DNA from: Limiplasma sp034927815
GTDB taxonomy: Bacteria; Bacillota; Clostridia; Christensenellales; Aristaeellaceae
Length of the DNA: 64,000 nucleotides
Direction of reading: 5' to 3'
NCBI GenBank assembly: GCA_034927815.1
Contig: JAYFPK010000026.1
Span: 1 to 64,000 of the forward strand
Part shown: piece by piece, positions 16,197-24,296 of the stretch
Position numbering within the stretch: position 1 is the stretch's first letter
How the letters are laid out: each line of letters opens with the position of its first letter
Position numbers and translations under genes: made by a program
The notes under the pieces: model-generated
Told to the model about the DNA's origin: nothing
Database searches by the model: none
The model's input: only the letters and a program-made list of their open reading frames with translations

Positions 16197-17183
16197 TCAA
16201 TACTCGATTCGCTTAAACAAGTTTGCGACGCTTATTCCTTTGCCTTCCTGTGCACGCACACCGGGCAGCAATTCGACAAAGCAATATCCCACAACTTCTC
16301 CTTTCATATTTTTGATGTGGCACAATTCTTCAAAATAGGCAAAGTTCATGTGCCCATCCTGAATCGGCTCTATCGTATAGTCCTTCTCCTTGTGTGCAAG
16401 GTGAAGTTCCCAGCCAGCAGACCACGTCATATTCATTGCTTTTATTGTCTTTACAGCCTTTATACTGTAATCATTGAGCCTTGCGGATGTGCCGTCCGCT
16501 TTGATATATGTGCCGTCATAATAGTGGTCTTGGGGGAAAGTAAATAGCATCATTTCCTCTTCGTCAAAGAAGCGCAGAGAAAACCATTCCCAATGCGTTT
16601 TGGCATTAAAGATTGAGTAGGAGCCGCCCTGCTTGTCAAACCATGTCTTGCCTCTTAAATGAATCATCTTGCCCTGTAATGTCAGGGTACCTTCCGTTGG
16701 CATATTGGTGTAAGAATAGTACAGGGTTGTTTCCTTTTCGCCCGGAATGCCCATTTGCAGTTTGCCGTTGTCGCAATGCCAAAATGCGCCTTTCCCGTAG
16801 TTGGCGAAGAATTCAATCGAAAAGTCTCGGTGATTTAGACTAAGTAGGATACCATCCTCATGCTTTGCCGCGGAGGCAATGTCTCCCATAGAAGCCTCCT
16901 TATTGCTTATGCGAACAGGCTCTTTTCTGCTGGAAGGGCACTGCAAATAGTAGTGACGATTATTCTTGAAATCTGTCAACGCAATCATTGCCACCTTCAT
17001 CGAAATGATGCCAAAGGTAAGATGAAGCAATGTGTACTGATAGGAATACAAATTCTTTTCATTGTCAAACATAACTCCCGTTGCATACCACCATTCACGG
17101 CAGTTTTTGTGTACGCCCCATTCTTTTTCAAAAGAACCTAAGTGATTCGGTTCATACTTGATTTTCTCCGTAACATTAAACAT
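16197..17183 (-). CDS. CrtC/AttH-like lipocalin-fold protein
   Basis: A 328-aa protein. HKNCREWWYATGVMFDNEKN near the N-terminus is the signature start of the CrtC/AttH family (carotenoid hydratase and hydroxyneurosporene synthase-like, double calycin fold). The late block WEWFSLRFFDEEEMMLFTFP matches the second calycin domain. Family members act on hydrophobic small molecules, but no carotenoid genes are here, so the substrate is open. I start it at ATG 17183, seven bases after AGGTGG. The two flanking SDR enzymes suggest a short pathway that modifies a lipid or terpenoid. Confidence 0.75.
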   Translation of the reverse strand: MFNVTEKIKYEPNHLGSFEKEWGVHKNCREWWYATGVMFDNEKNLYSYQYTLLHLTFGIISMKVAMIALTDFKNNRHYYLQCPSSRKEPVRISNKEASMGDIASAAKHEDGILLSLNHRDFSIEFFANYGKGAFWHCDNGKLQMGIPGEKETTLYYSYTNMPTEGTLTLQGKMIHLRGKTWFDKQGGSYSIFNAKTHWEWFSLRFFDEEEMMLFTFPQDHYYDGTYIKADGTSARLNDYSIKAVKTIKAMNMTWSAGWELHLAHKEKDYTIEPIQDGHMNFAYFEELCHIKNMKGEVVGYCFVELLPGVRAQEGKGISVANLFKRIEY

Positions 17184-17201
17184 ACTCAATCCACCTATAG
17201 C

Positions 17202-18206
17202 TTAATATCCGACGATAAGCCCGCCGCGCTCTGCGTAGTAGCAACATAGTCCTCTCGTATGGAAAACTTTTACTTCGGTATTCGTCCAAAGCTCAAGAAT
17301 CCTGTTTCGTAGCTTCCCGGCCAGATTCAGATTATGGCAATGACTGATAATCACTTTGCCACCACGAAATCCATACTCCGCCATCACTGTAAGCACGTAT
17401 TCTATTGCTCTCTTATCGCCCCGCGTCTTGCCCTTCATCTTGATTGTGCCATCGTCACCTCCAACGCCAATGCCCCACATACCAAGTTTTCGTGCGACAA
17501 AGCCAGCCATCTTGCTCATTCGTCCGTTTTTCACTAGGTTGTCGAACGAAGACAGGGCAAATGCTACGTGAGATTCTTTCAGACTTGCCACCACGCCCGA
17601 GACGACCGCATCGAAATCAAGGCCCTGGCCGATAAGCTCCACAGCCTTTTCCACGCATAAAATTAACTCTGGCCCTGCTGAACACGAATCAATGACCGCT
17701 ATCTTTCTATTTGGATTCTTCTCCAGCGCCATCTCTCTTGCGAGCATCGCGCTATTCATGCTGCCGGAAAGCCTGGAGGAAATCGTGATGGCAATCGTCT
17801 GCTCCGCCTTTTCAAATTCTTCCAGCCAGCTATTCGGTGTTGGGCAGGATGTATGGCTGGCCTCCGCACACTGTTCCATTGCGTCCAGCAATGCAAGTGT
17901 ATCCAATCCTTCGTCATCGATATACTCGGTATCCCCAACGCTAATGATAAAGGGAACGCTGGAAATCTGTACCAAACCCCCATTGTTCTTCTCAGGGAGA
18001 AGATCACTGCTTGAGTCCGTCACGATATTCCATTTCATCGTCTTTTCCTCCTGATTCGGAAGACTCTGTTCAGCTTCCATATCGTCAATGAAATTCCCGT
18101 TTTTATCAACCCTAAACGCCCCCCATGAGCCAAAGTGATGAATAAACGAATCCTGCATAAGTCTCCCGAAGCGAACAAGAAAACTCCGCTCATTATGTTT
18201 CTTCAT
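17202..18206 (-). CDS. DegV family fatty-acid-binding protein with extra N-terminal domain
   Basis: 334 aa. Residues about 57-334 are a DegV protein: WNIVTDSSSDLLPE, then VPFIISVGDTEYIDDEGLD, the ligand-site TISSRLSGSMNSA, and NLVKNGRMSKMAGFVA. DegV/FakB proteins bind fatty acids. The first 56 residues are an addition, not seen in ordinary DegV, that contains FGSWGAFRVDKNGNFIDD. The same motif forms most of a free-standing 62-aa protein at 23972-24160. The start overlaps the preceding SDR stop (ATGA). The neighbouring CrtC-like protein also fits a hydrophobic ligand. Confidence 0.85.
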   Translation of the reverse strand: MKKHNERSFLVRFGRLMQDSFIHHFGSWGAFRVDKNGNFIDDMEAEQSLPNQEEKTMKWNIVTDSSSDLLPEKNNGGLVQISSVPFIISVGDTEYIDDEGLDTLALLDAMEQCAEASHTSCPTPNSWLEEFEKAEQTIAITISSRLSGSMNSAMLAREMALEKNPNRKIAVIDSCSAGPELILCVEKAVELIGQGLDFDAVVSGVVASLKESHVAFALSSFDNLVKNGRMSKMAGFVARKLGMWGIGVGGDDGTIKMKGKTRGDKRAIEYVLTVMAEYGFRGGKVIISHCHNLNLAGKLRNRILELWTNTEVKVFHTRGLCCYYAERGGLIVGY

Positions 18207-19231
18207 GTCATGTTCACCCCGTTCCGTTTGCAGATTTTGCCGATCTCTCGCAGCCATGATAGCGTGTCATCTATTGTTTCGCTTGCGGGTCGTACGGAAT
18301 AGCCCAACTCTCGCTCCGCCTTTTCCCTCGAATAAAGATTGTTGCGTGTCAGGCTGTACAGGGAGTATGAGGTGAAAACGGGTTTCTGCTTTTTTGCCTT
18401 ATAATACACTTCAAAAAAGGGAAGCAACATTTTCATGAACCAGAACGGGAACATGATTTTGATCTCTTTCACTCCCGAATGCAAATGTATCTCACGGAAT
18501 AATTCCTTGAGGGTAAGAAGGTGCCCGGCGAGAATATAACCTTCTCCGGCCTTTCCCTTGTCGGCGCAGAGGACGATTCCTCTTGCCACGTCGCGTACAT
18601 CAACAATATCAAAATCGCCGATGATCCCGGCGGGCAGCTTTTCATTGGCACAGTCCATCATGACCTGCGTCATGGTACCAAACGCGAAATCGCCCGGCCC
18701 GCAAACTCCGGTAGGATACACACTGGAAGCGTTTAGTCCTTCTTTAGCCGCGTCAATGACCGCCTGTGTTGCCTCGGCCTTTGTTTTCGCATAAAATCCG
18801 AGTACTTTCTCCGGGTCAAACATGGAAATTTCTTTCTGCGCAACGCCTCGCGGCTGCTCCGGAATCGCGCTTGCAGAGCTGACATAGACGAACTTTCTTA
18901 CATTATACCGCTTGCAGAAGTGGAGTATGTTCTTTGTCCCTTTGACATTGACATCGTATATTTTCTGATTGAAATCCGGGTAGGTCGTGACGATTGCCGC
19001 CATATGGATCACGTAGATCTCGGTATTCGCCGGCACATCAAACAGTCTCTCCAGCGCATGATCGTCCAGCAGATCCCCCTCAATTTTCTGAATGCCCGGC
19101 GACAAACGCTCCGCCGTCTTATCACCCGGCAGCACGAGCGCGCGGATATGATCGCCTCGCTCGGATAACAAGCCGCATACATTGCCGCCAAGATTTCCTG
19201 CCGCTCCGGTCAATATGAAAAGTTTTTCCAT
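18203..19231 (-). CDS. NAD-dependent epimerase/3-beta-HSD-like SDR
   Basis: A 342-aa extended SDR: LTGAAGNLGGNVCGLL (GxxGxxG) at the N-terminus, YVSSASAIPE with the catalytic Ser, and GFYAKTKAEA with the YxxxK. YPTGVCGPGDF and DVRDVARGI fit the 3-beta-hydroxysteroid dehydrogenase/flavonol reductase branch. It is the first gene of the operon running down to 15014 and is divergent from a TetR regulator with an inverted repeat between them. AAGGGAGAGCGGG precedes the ATG. Substrate unknown. Confidence 0.85.
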   Translation of the reverse strand: MEKLFILTGAAGNLGGNVCGLLSERGDHIRALVLPGDKTAERLSPGIQKIEGDLLDDHALERLFDVPANTEIYVIHMAAIVTTYPDFNQKIYDVNVKGTKNILHFCKRYNVRKFVYVSSASAIPEQPRGVAQKEISMFDPEKVLGFYAKTKAEATQAVIDAAKEGLNASSVYPTGVCGPGDFAFGTMTQVMMDCANEKLPAGIIGDFDIVDVRDVARGIVLCADKGKAGEGYILAGHLLTLKELFREIHLHSGVKEIKIMFPFWFMKMLLPFFEVYYKAKKQKPVFTSYSLYSLTRNNLYSREKAERELGYSVRPASETIDDTLSWLREIGKICKRNGVNMT

Positions 19232-19312
19232 TCCCGCTCTCCCTTCCGCAGGGCATCTGGAAATTGCCCTTGCTTTTTTCCTTAAGCTACGGTATAATCA
19301 TAAACAACAAAT

Positions 19313-19358
19313 GTTGCTTATTCAATCGTCGGTTTTTATCTTTGGTAGTTTAAGCAAC
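19313..19358. promoter_or_regulatory. Inverted repeat between divergent SDR and TetR genes
   Basis: GTTGCTTA at 19313-19320 is the exact inverse of TAAGCAAC at 19351-19358, 30 bases apart. A smaller CAAC/GTTG palindrome precedes the first half. The pair lies in the 151-base gap between the SDR operon (start 19231) and the TetR gene (start 19383), where a TetR protein would be expected to repress both directions. Confidence 0.5.
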
Positions 19359-19382
19359 TGAAATGAAAAAGAGGCGGTTATC

Positions 19383-19907
19383 GTGGCAAACATAAATGAT
19401 CTTAGATATATCAAAACAGAACGCCTGATCGAGGAAACCTATATCGAGCTTAAGAAGAAAACTCGTTCACCGGTTAAGGTCGGTGAACTATGCAAGGCGG
19501 CATTGATTAACAAGACTACCTTCTATACGCACTATGAAACGATGGAAGCGCTGCATACGCAGATTTGCGAGAAAAAAATTACGGCAATGTTGGACGGTTG
19601 CCCCCACATTGACGAGGCGTTTACGGATACCGCCGCCTTCGTTCACGAGATGGTGAAAACAATTCAGAAAAACGCTGTTGTCATCCATGCCCTGTTTGGA
19701 GAGGATATAACAAAACAGACAAACATGCTTGAAGCCTGCCTGCTAAATCGTTACCTCCATGGAGGCGAATCGCAGGAAATGAAAATGAAGATTGTTTTTG
19801 CTATTGGCGGCGCGGCAAGGCTACTAATCGGTGATCAGAGCAATGAGCGCGTGCAGATGACAATAACACTGATTGGACGAGTACTGGGGGATGATGAAAT
19901 ACAGTGA
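19383..19907 (+). CDS. TetR/AcrR family regulator
   Basis: A 174-aa protein that starts at GTG 19383 after GAGGCGG. The N-terminal helix-turn-helix is of TetR type: TERLIEETYIELKKK, then VKVGELCKAALINKTTFYTH then YETMEAL. The rest is a helical ligand or dimerisation domain. It is transcribed away from the SDR-DegV-CrtC operon, which makes local repression likely. The effector could be the hydrophobic substrate of that operon; this is inference. Confidence 0.85.
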   Translation: MANINDLRYIKTERLIEETYIELKKKTRSPVKVGELCKAALINKTTFYTHYETMEALHTQICEKKITAMLDGCPHIDEAFTDTAAFVHEMVKTIQKNAVVIHALFGEDITKQTNMLEACLLNRYLHGGESQEMKMKIVFAIGGAARLLIGDQSNERVQMTITLIGRVLGDDEIQ

Positions 19908-19977
19908 GTGAGTTCCGATGAAATAGTTTAAAACGGAGCTTTATCTAGAATGCAAATGCGAAGCAGCAGATTCTAAC

Positions 19978-20196
19978 ATGGAGGACATTGCCGCCAGCCG
20001 CAAAACCTTGCTCCAGATCAAGGGCAGTGGTAAGGATAATGGCGCAGAAACTACGGCCGTGATCAAGGGAGGCCGCCAAACCAGCAAGAACCGCAGCATC
20101 AAGTACGTCTGCCCGACATGCAGCGCGATCATCCGGTCGACGAAGCAGGTCAACATAGTATGCGGCGATTGCAACGTACCATTTGAAAGTGCATAG
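19978..20196 (+). CDS. SprT-like zinc-ribbon fragment
   Basis: A 72-aa frame that ends KYVCPTCSAIIRSTKQVNIV followed by CGDCN. The two CxxC pairs form a zinc ribbon like the C-terminal domain of phage SprT-like metallopeptidase proteins. The HExxH peptidase part is absent and no strong ribosome binding site precedes the ATG. It is probably the 3' remnant of such a gene, although a free-standing small zinc protein cannot be excluded. Confidence 0.5.
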   Translation: MEDIAASRKTLLQIKGSGKDNGAETTAVIKGGRQTSKNRSIKYVCPTCSAIIRSTKQVNIVCGDCNVPFESA

Positions 20197-20201
20197 ATAA
20201 C

Positions 20202-20227
20202 AAGGCCCTGCAACACCGCCGGGCCTT
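20202..20227 (+). terminator. Terminator after the zinc-ribbon frame
   Basis: AAGGCCC at 20202-20208 pairs with GGGCCTT at 20221-20227. The T-run is short (TTTGCG). Confidence 0.55.
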
Positions 20228-20240
20228 TGCGTCCTCTTGT

Positions 20241-20537
20241 CTATTCGTCGATAGGCTTAAAGCATCTGCCATCGTCGAGGAATGCGGCCAGCATGAATTG
20301 CACGCCTATCCGATAGCCTGAAATGAAGTCCTCCAAGCATGATATCGCCGCCAGATCGGCCTGGGCGCTTGTGAGTTGCCGCAGCAACTCCTCATGTTCC
20401 TCGGGTATCTCGGCTCTGATTTTCCTATCGATTTCTACGATCCGATTCAAGGTGCGGAAGTAGTCCGTGCCCCGTTTATAACCGCGCTCGGAAAGCGATA
20501 GGTTCCCTCTATGCAAATCGACCGGTATATTTCGCAT
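20241..20537 (-). CDS. DUF6809-type small protein
   Basis: 98 aa from ATG 20537, which has GGAGG seven bases upstream. The layout fits the DUF6809 family of Firmicutes elements: an N-terminal VDLHRGNLSLSERGYKRGTD, a central helix of charged residues, and the end AISCLEDFISGYRIGVQFML followed by AAF. Function is unknown. It sits convergent to the zinc-ribbon frame in what appears to be prophage scrap. The 288 bases between 20538 and 20825 show no gene. Confidence 0.7.
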   Translation of the reverse strand: MRNIPVDLHRGNLSLSERGYKRGTDYFRTLNRIVEIDRKIRAEIPEEHEELLRQLTSAQADLAAISCLEDFISGYRIGVQFMLAAFLDDGRCFKPIDE

Positions 20538-20825
20538 AAAACCGCCTCCGTTTGGCAGACAGTAACATGTCGCATACTGAAAAGAAAGGGCCATGGCGAT
20601 TCTGAAAGCATATCCTGCGTATGTCACACCGCCAACGCCCGTGGGGTGTGTTTTTGATGTTGGTGCGTCCATATGGACGCGGAACTGGCACGTATTGAAG
20701 TTAGGGTTATGCCTGCTGCCTCGTGGGAGAAGTACGTTAAGAATTGTTCAGGATTTCGATAGGTAAATCTTCAGATGTAACTGCTATGATTTGTTTAAAA
20801 TAAAGTGCAGGAGAGTGAGATCGCC

Positions 20826-20891
20826 ATGAAGAAGCTGTCGGAGGTTTGGTTCCTCGTAAAAAAGTGGTTTCGTGGTCTAATGGGAAAGTAA
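20826..20891 (+). CDS. Candidate 21-residue cationic peptide
   Basis: ATG 20826 follows AGGAGAGTGAG with good spacing and opens a 22-codon frame (MKKLSEVWFLVKKWF, then RGLMGK and a stop). The peptide has six Lys/Arg and alternating aromatic and aliphatic residues, so it could form an amphipathic helix. No similar family is known to me. The ribosome binding site and composition argue for translation; the length leaves doubt. Confidence 0.4.
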   Translation: MKKLSEVWFLVKKWFRGLMGK

Positions 20892-20974
20892 TCCGGGAAC
20901 CGCGTTAGTCTACACATCAGTCATGCAAAGGAAGCATCTGCACCGGGAACGGCATCATGGCGGAACCCTACGCA

Positions 20975-22267
20975 TCATGCGCTGGGTTCTGTTTCTTGTC
21001 CCGATTGTTCAAACGCCACCGGAAGCCGCAGAATGCTATGAAACACTTCTCCCTGACAAATGCAAGTGAATTCACCGCCGTATTTCTGGGCGAGTGCACG
21101 CGAGGACTGCATGCCGATCTTCGTGCCTCTGTTCCGCTTATTGTCGATGCGCATATAATTTTCAATCCGTATAGTGACCTGCGAGGCAACCTCCGTTTCC
21201 ACACGTGCGCGCACGGGGAACGCGGGGTCGGCATATTTGATGATGTTGGAGGTAATATTGTCGATAATCCTTTCTATGTCCAGCGGGTTCATCGTAAGAA
21301 AAAATGGCTCGAACGCGATGATGTAATCGGTTCGAAACCCCTTGCTTACCAAAAAAGCCTCCTGTTCCGAGAGCACCTGCCCTAGCATCAGCGCACCATC
21401 GATCCGCTCCTTCTCTTCTCCCGCCTTCTTGGGGTCGTCCGATACCAAGAAGTGCTTGAACAGTTGATCGGAACGTTCTTTTACCTGATATGCAGCATGG
21501 TGAATACGCTCGATGTAGCTTTTCAAGGTCGCCTCATCCATGCAATCGCCTGCCATGATTACCTCTAGATATCCGATCTGCTTGGTCAGAGGTGTGCGTA
21601 AATCGTGTGAAAGCGCGGTGATCAGTTCTCTGTTGGCGTTGACAGCTTCCGATTCCTTGTTCATCTGCTCAGTCACCGAAATTCGCATCGCCTCAATATC
21701 GCGCGCCAGTTCCCCTAGTTCATCCTTGCGCTTTGATCTGATCTCATGCGTCAGGTCGCCGCCCGTGAGCACGTTCATGTCCGCCGACAGGCGCGCGATG
21801 TCTTCGGTCAGTTTGCGTAGGGCCAGTAATAAGATGGCGAGAAAGCAGGAAAACGCCAGCAGGAATCCGATGATCTGCATATACTTTGCGAAACGTTCAA
21901 AATATACATAGGGATATACGCCGACCGTTTTGTCGGCAAACACAATAGTATATGGGCTGTCGGCCACATCCTCGCTGCCGTAAACCAAGCCGACGCCGCG
22001 CCCTTCGGACATCCATAACTGAAGTTTGAAGTAATCTGTTGAAGATACCTTGTTGAGCGTAACGAACTCCTGGAGTTGCTCGATGGCTCTCTCAACAAAT
22101 TGCTTACTAAAGTAGCGTTGCACGAGCGGAGAATCCCAATCCAGCGAGTTGCCAATCGCGCTGATCCCGGTGAATACTCCTATCGCCGCAAGCATTGCCA
22201 CGACCATGACTCCAAAAAGCCGCATACCCAAGCGGGATTTAAGAAGTATCATTCTTTTTTTACTCAA
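20975..22267 (-). CDS. Sensor histidine kinase
   Basis: About 430 aa. TM1 (LFGVMVVAMLAAIGVFTGIS) and TM2 (IGFLLAFSCFLAILLLAL) flank an extracytoplasmic sensor of about 130 residues. HAMP follows, then the phospho-acceptor helix with ALSHDLRTPLTKQIGYLE, the N-box (IIDNITSNIIKYAD) and a G-box of the form RGTKIGMQSSRALAQKYGG. The start is a TTG at 22267 behind AAGGG, overlapping the response regulator stop; an ATG at 22252 has no such site. It forms a two-component system with the preceding regulator gene. The signal is unknown; the nearby MacB-like transporter suggests envelope or peptide stress. Confidence 0.88.
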   Translation of the reverse strand: MSKKRMILLKSRLGMRLFGVMVVAMLAAIGVFTGISAIGNSLDWDSPLVQRYFSKQFVERAIEQLQEFVTLNKVSSTDYFKLQLWMSEGRGVGLVYGSEDVADSPYTIVFADKTVGVYPYVYFERFAKYMQIIGFLLAFSCFLAILLLALRKLTEDIARLSADMNVLTGGDLTHEIRSKRKDELGELARDIEAMRISVTEQMNKESEAVNANRELITALSHDLRTPLTKQIGYLEVIMAGDCMDEATLKSYIERIHHAAYQVKERSDQLFKHFLVSDDPKKAGEEKERIDGALMLGQVLSEQEAFLVSKGFRTDYIIAFEPFFLTMNPLDIERIIDNITSNIIKYADPAFPVRARVETEVASQVTIRIENYMRIDNKRNRGTKIGMQSSRALAQKYGGEFTCICQGEVFHSILRLPVAFEQSGQETEPSA

Positions 22268-22952
22268 TGCGATATCCCTTCCCCCAAACGGTCTTGATGA
22301 TCTCTGGATTCTGCGGATCATCCTCCAACTTAGCGCGCATGCGGCGGATGTGCACCATGATGGTGTTCGCGCTGGCGGCGTAGTAAGGCTCTCGCCAGAC
22401 GCTTTCATACAGGTTCTGCGCAGAAAAGATCTTGCCGCGATACTCAAGCATCAGCTTCAACATTTGATATTCAATTTCAGTCATGGGGATTTCCTCGCCA
22501 TTTTTTGATACCTCGTTGAACCGAGTGTGGACGCGCAGATTTGCGTGCTCCAGATATTCGGCCTGCGTGATTTCTTTTCCCTTATAGCTATGATAACGCC
22601 GTAAAAGGCCCTTGACGCGCGCAAGCAGCTCGGCGTATGAAAAGGGCTTGGCTAGGTAATCATCCCCGCCGCTCGAAAAACCCATCGTCAAATCGGAATC
22701 CTGCGACTTTGCCGTCAAAAACAGGACTGGTACGTTGGTCACCTCCCGAATGCGGCGGCAAACCGCATAACCGGACGCACCAGGCATCATGATGTCTAGG
22801 ATCACAAGTTCGATGTTGTCAGAAAGTATGGTCAGCGCAGAATCGCCGTCCTCCGCCTCTTCTATCTCGTACCCTTCGCCCTCAAGCAGAATACGCAGAA
22901 GCTCGCGTATTTCTGCGTCGTCATCCACGACCAGTATACGACCATTCGCCAA
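22260..22952 (-). CDS. OmpR-family response regulator
   Basis: 230 aa. Receiver domain: ILVVDDDAEI (acidic pocket), LVILDIMMPGASG (phospho-Asp), FLTAKSQ, and DDYLAKPF (Lys switch). C-terminal winged helix: EIPMTEIEYQMLKLMLEYRG and a DNA-binding end, NTIMVHIRRMRAKLEDDPQ. The start is a TTG at 22952 preceded by AGAGAGGTGA with normal spacing; an in-frame GTG at 22961 overlaps that site. It is co-transcribed with the histidine kinase and is divergent from the frameshifted membrane gene. Confidence 0.9.
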   Translation of the reverse strand: MANGRILVVDDDAEIRELLRILLEGEGYEIEEAEDGDSALTILSDNIELVILDIMMPGASGYAVCRRIREVTNVPVLFLTAKSQDSDLTMGFSSGGDDYLAKPFSYAELLARVKGLLRRYHSYKGKEITQAEYLEHANLRVHTRFNEVSKNGEEIPMTEIEYQMLKLMLEYRGKIFSAQNLYESVWREPYYAASANTIMVHIRRMRAKLEDDPQNPEIIKTVWGKGYRIE

Positions 22953-23160
22953 TGGAATCACCTCTCTTGGTAGGCAGTGCGTATATACTATAACACAAAC
23001 GAATGACGCGAAAAAGAATCGTTCCGCTAATAATGCATCATACGGCGGAAAGTTAAGAATTTTTCAGAATTTCATTAAGCTGGTTATAAGATATATGCGC
23101 TATTCTAGCAATTACGGTTGCGAACGAAGATCGTTATAGAATAAGAGGAATTGATGAAGT

Positions 23161-23870
23161 ATGGAGCGATTGGCGAAGCTAGAGAAACCGAGCGACGAGT
23201 CATGGCTGCGCAAAGCGCATACGTTGATTATGGCGCGATACGCTGCTGTAAGTCTGATTCTGGCGGTCATTTATGCTTTCCTGGACATGCCGTATTTTTA
23301 CTGGCAGGCATTCGGGACGTTGTTCGTCTTGCCAATTCTGTGGAGCGCATACCGTCTGCTGGGTATGCGGCCTGTTTACAGCCTTGACATTGTGATCGTG
23401 TGCTACACCTTCCTTGCCTATACCGTGGGCATCGTGCTTAGGACATATAAAGTCATTCCGCTATATGATAAGATGATGCACCTTATGGCGGGGATGCTTT
23501 CCATGATGCTTGCGTATCCGGTTTTCCATCTGCTCAAGGCGAACAATACGCTCGAAAAAAGCGATTTTCCGGTTGCGGTAGTGTTTTTTTGTGTGCCTCC
23601 GTCGTGTTTGCGGGGAACTGGGAGATTGGTGATCACTTCATGAGTTTACTGACCGGCATTGACACGCAGGTGGTGCAGGCGTCCGGCATCCACGATACGA
23701 TGCAGGATATGCTTGTAGGCACAGTGGGTGCGCTACTCTTTCTGCCATTTGTGCGCGACGTGTACATAGGCAAGCCTGCCCGGCTATTTATGGCTCCGAC
23801 AAAGGATTTTATAGGAAAATGCAAGTGTACACATGGTATGGGGGAGTGCGAACGTGCTATCACGAAATGA
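23161..23870 (+). pseudogene. Frameshifted multi-pass membrane protein
   Basis: Two frames join into one protein. The first (23161-23643) gives about 140 residues with four hydrophobic segments and the motif YDKMMHLMAGMLSMMLAYP. The second, in the -1 frame, continues VVFAGNWEIGDHFMSLLTG, DTMQDMLVGTVGALLFLP. The KMMHLMAG, WEIGDH and DTMQDMLVG blocks resemble DUF2238/YjdF-like membrane proteins. The shift falls at a run of seven T at 23584-23590, so a base loss, a sequencing error or real -1 slippage are all possible. Function unknown. Confidence 0.65.
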
Positions 23871-23971
23871 CTCCTCCCAAGGCGGCACATAGGTCGACCA
23901 AATCAAATCCGGGCTTGCTCCACCGGAAAGGCCGCAAAAAAGAGATCAATGAGGTAGTAAAGAGAGGAAAT

Positions 23972-24160
23972 ATGGAACAACGAAAAGATAAAAAGAAACC
24001 GATTTTGGACTTAATTTCGTATTTGCTCAACGGAGTATTTCTAAAAACGGTAGGTTCCTATGGTGGCTTTTTCGTCGATAAGAATGGCCATATCGTTGAG
24101 AATCCGGAATGTGAGGCTGAACCGGAGGACATAGACAGAGCACAAGACCGGTCAACTTAA
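23972..24160 (+). CDS. 62-aa protein with the GSxGxFxVDKNG motif
   Basis: Starts at ATG 23972 after GAGAGG. A basic N-terminus (MEQRKDKKK), a hydrophobic helix (ILDLISYLLNGVFLKTV), then GSYGGFFVDKNGHIVENPE and an acidic tail. The core matches the N-terminal extension of the DegV protein at 17202-18206 (FGSWGAFRVDKNGNFIDD). It lies 136 bases upstream of the large ABC protein. I do not know a function for this domain. Confidence 0.7.
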   Translation: MEQRKDKKKPILDLISYLLNGVFLKTVGSYGGFFVDKNGHIVENPECEAEPEDIDRAQDRST

Positions 24161-24296
24161 TAATCAAAACTAATAAATACGCCCATAAAGAGCGAAGTTT
24201 TGGTGGTTTACACTGGAACCCTTGCTGCGCAAGCAAATGCCGACCTTGAACGTGTGAGCAACCAATTAGTCATAAAAAAGGAGTAGAAGACAAAAC

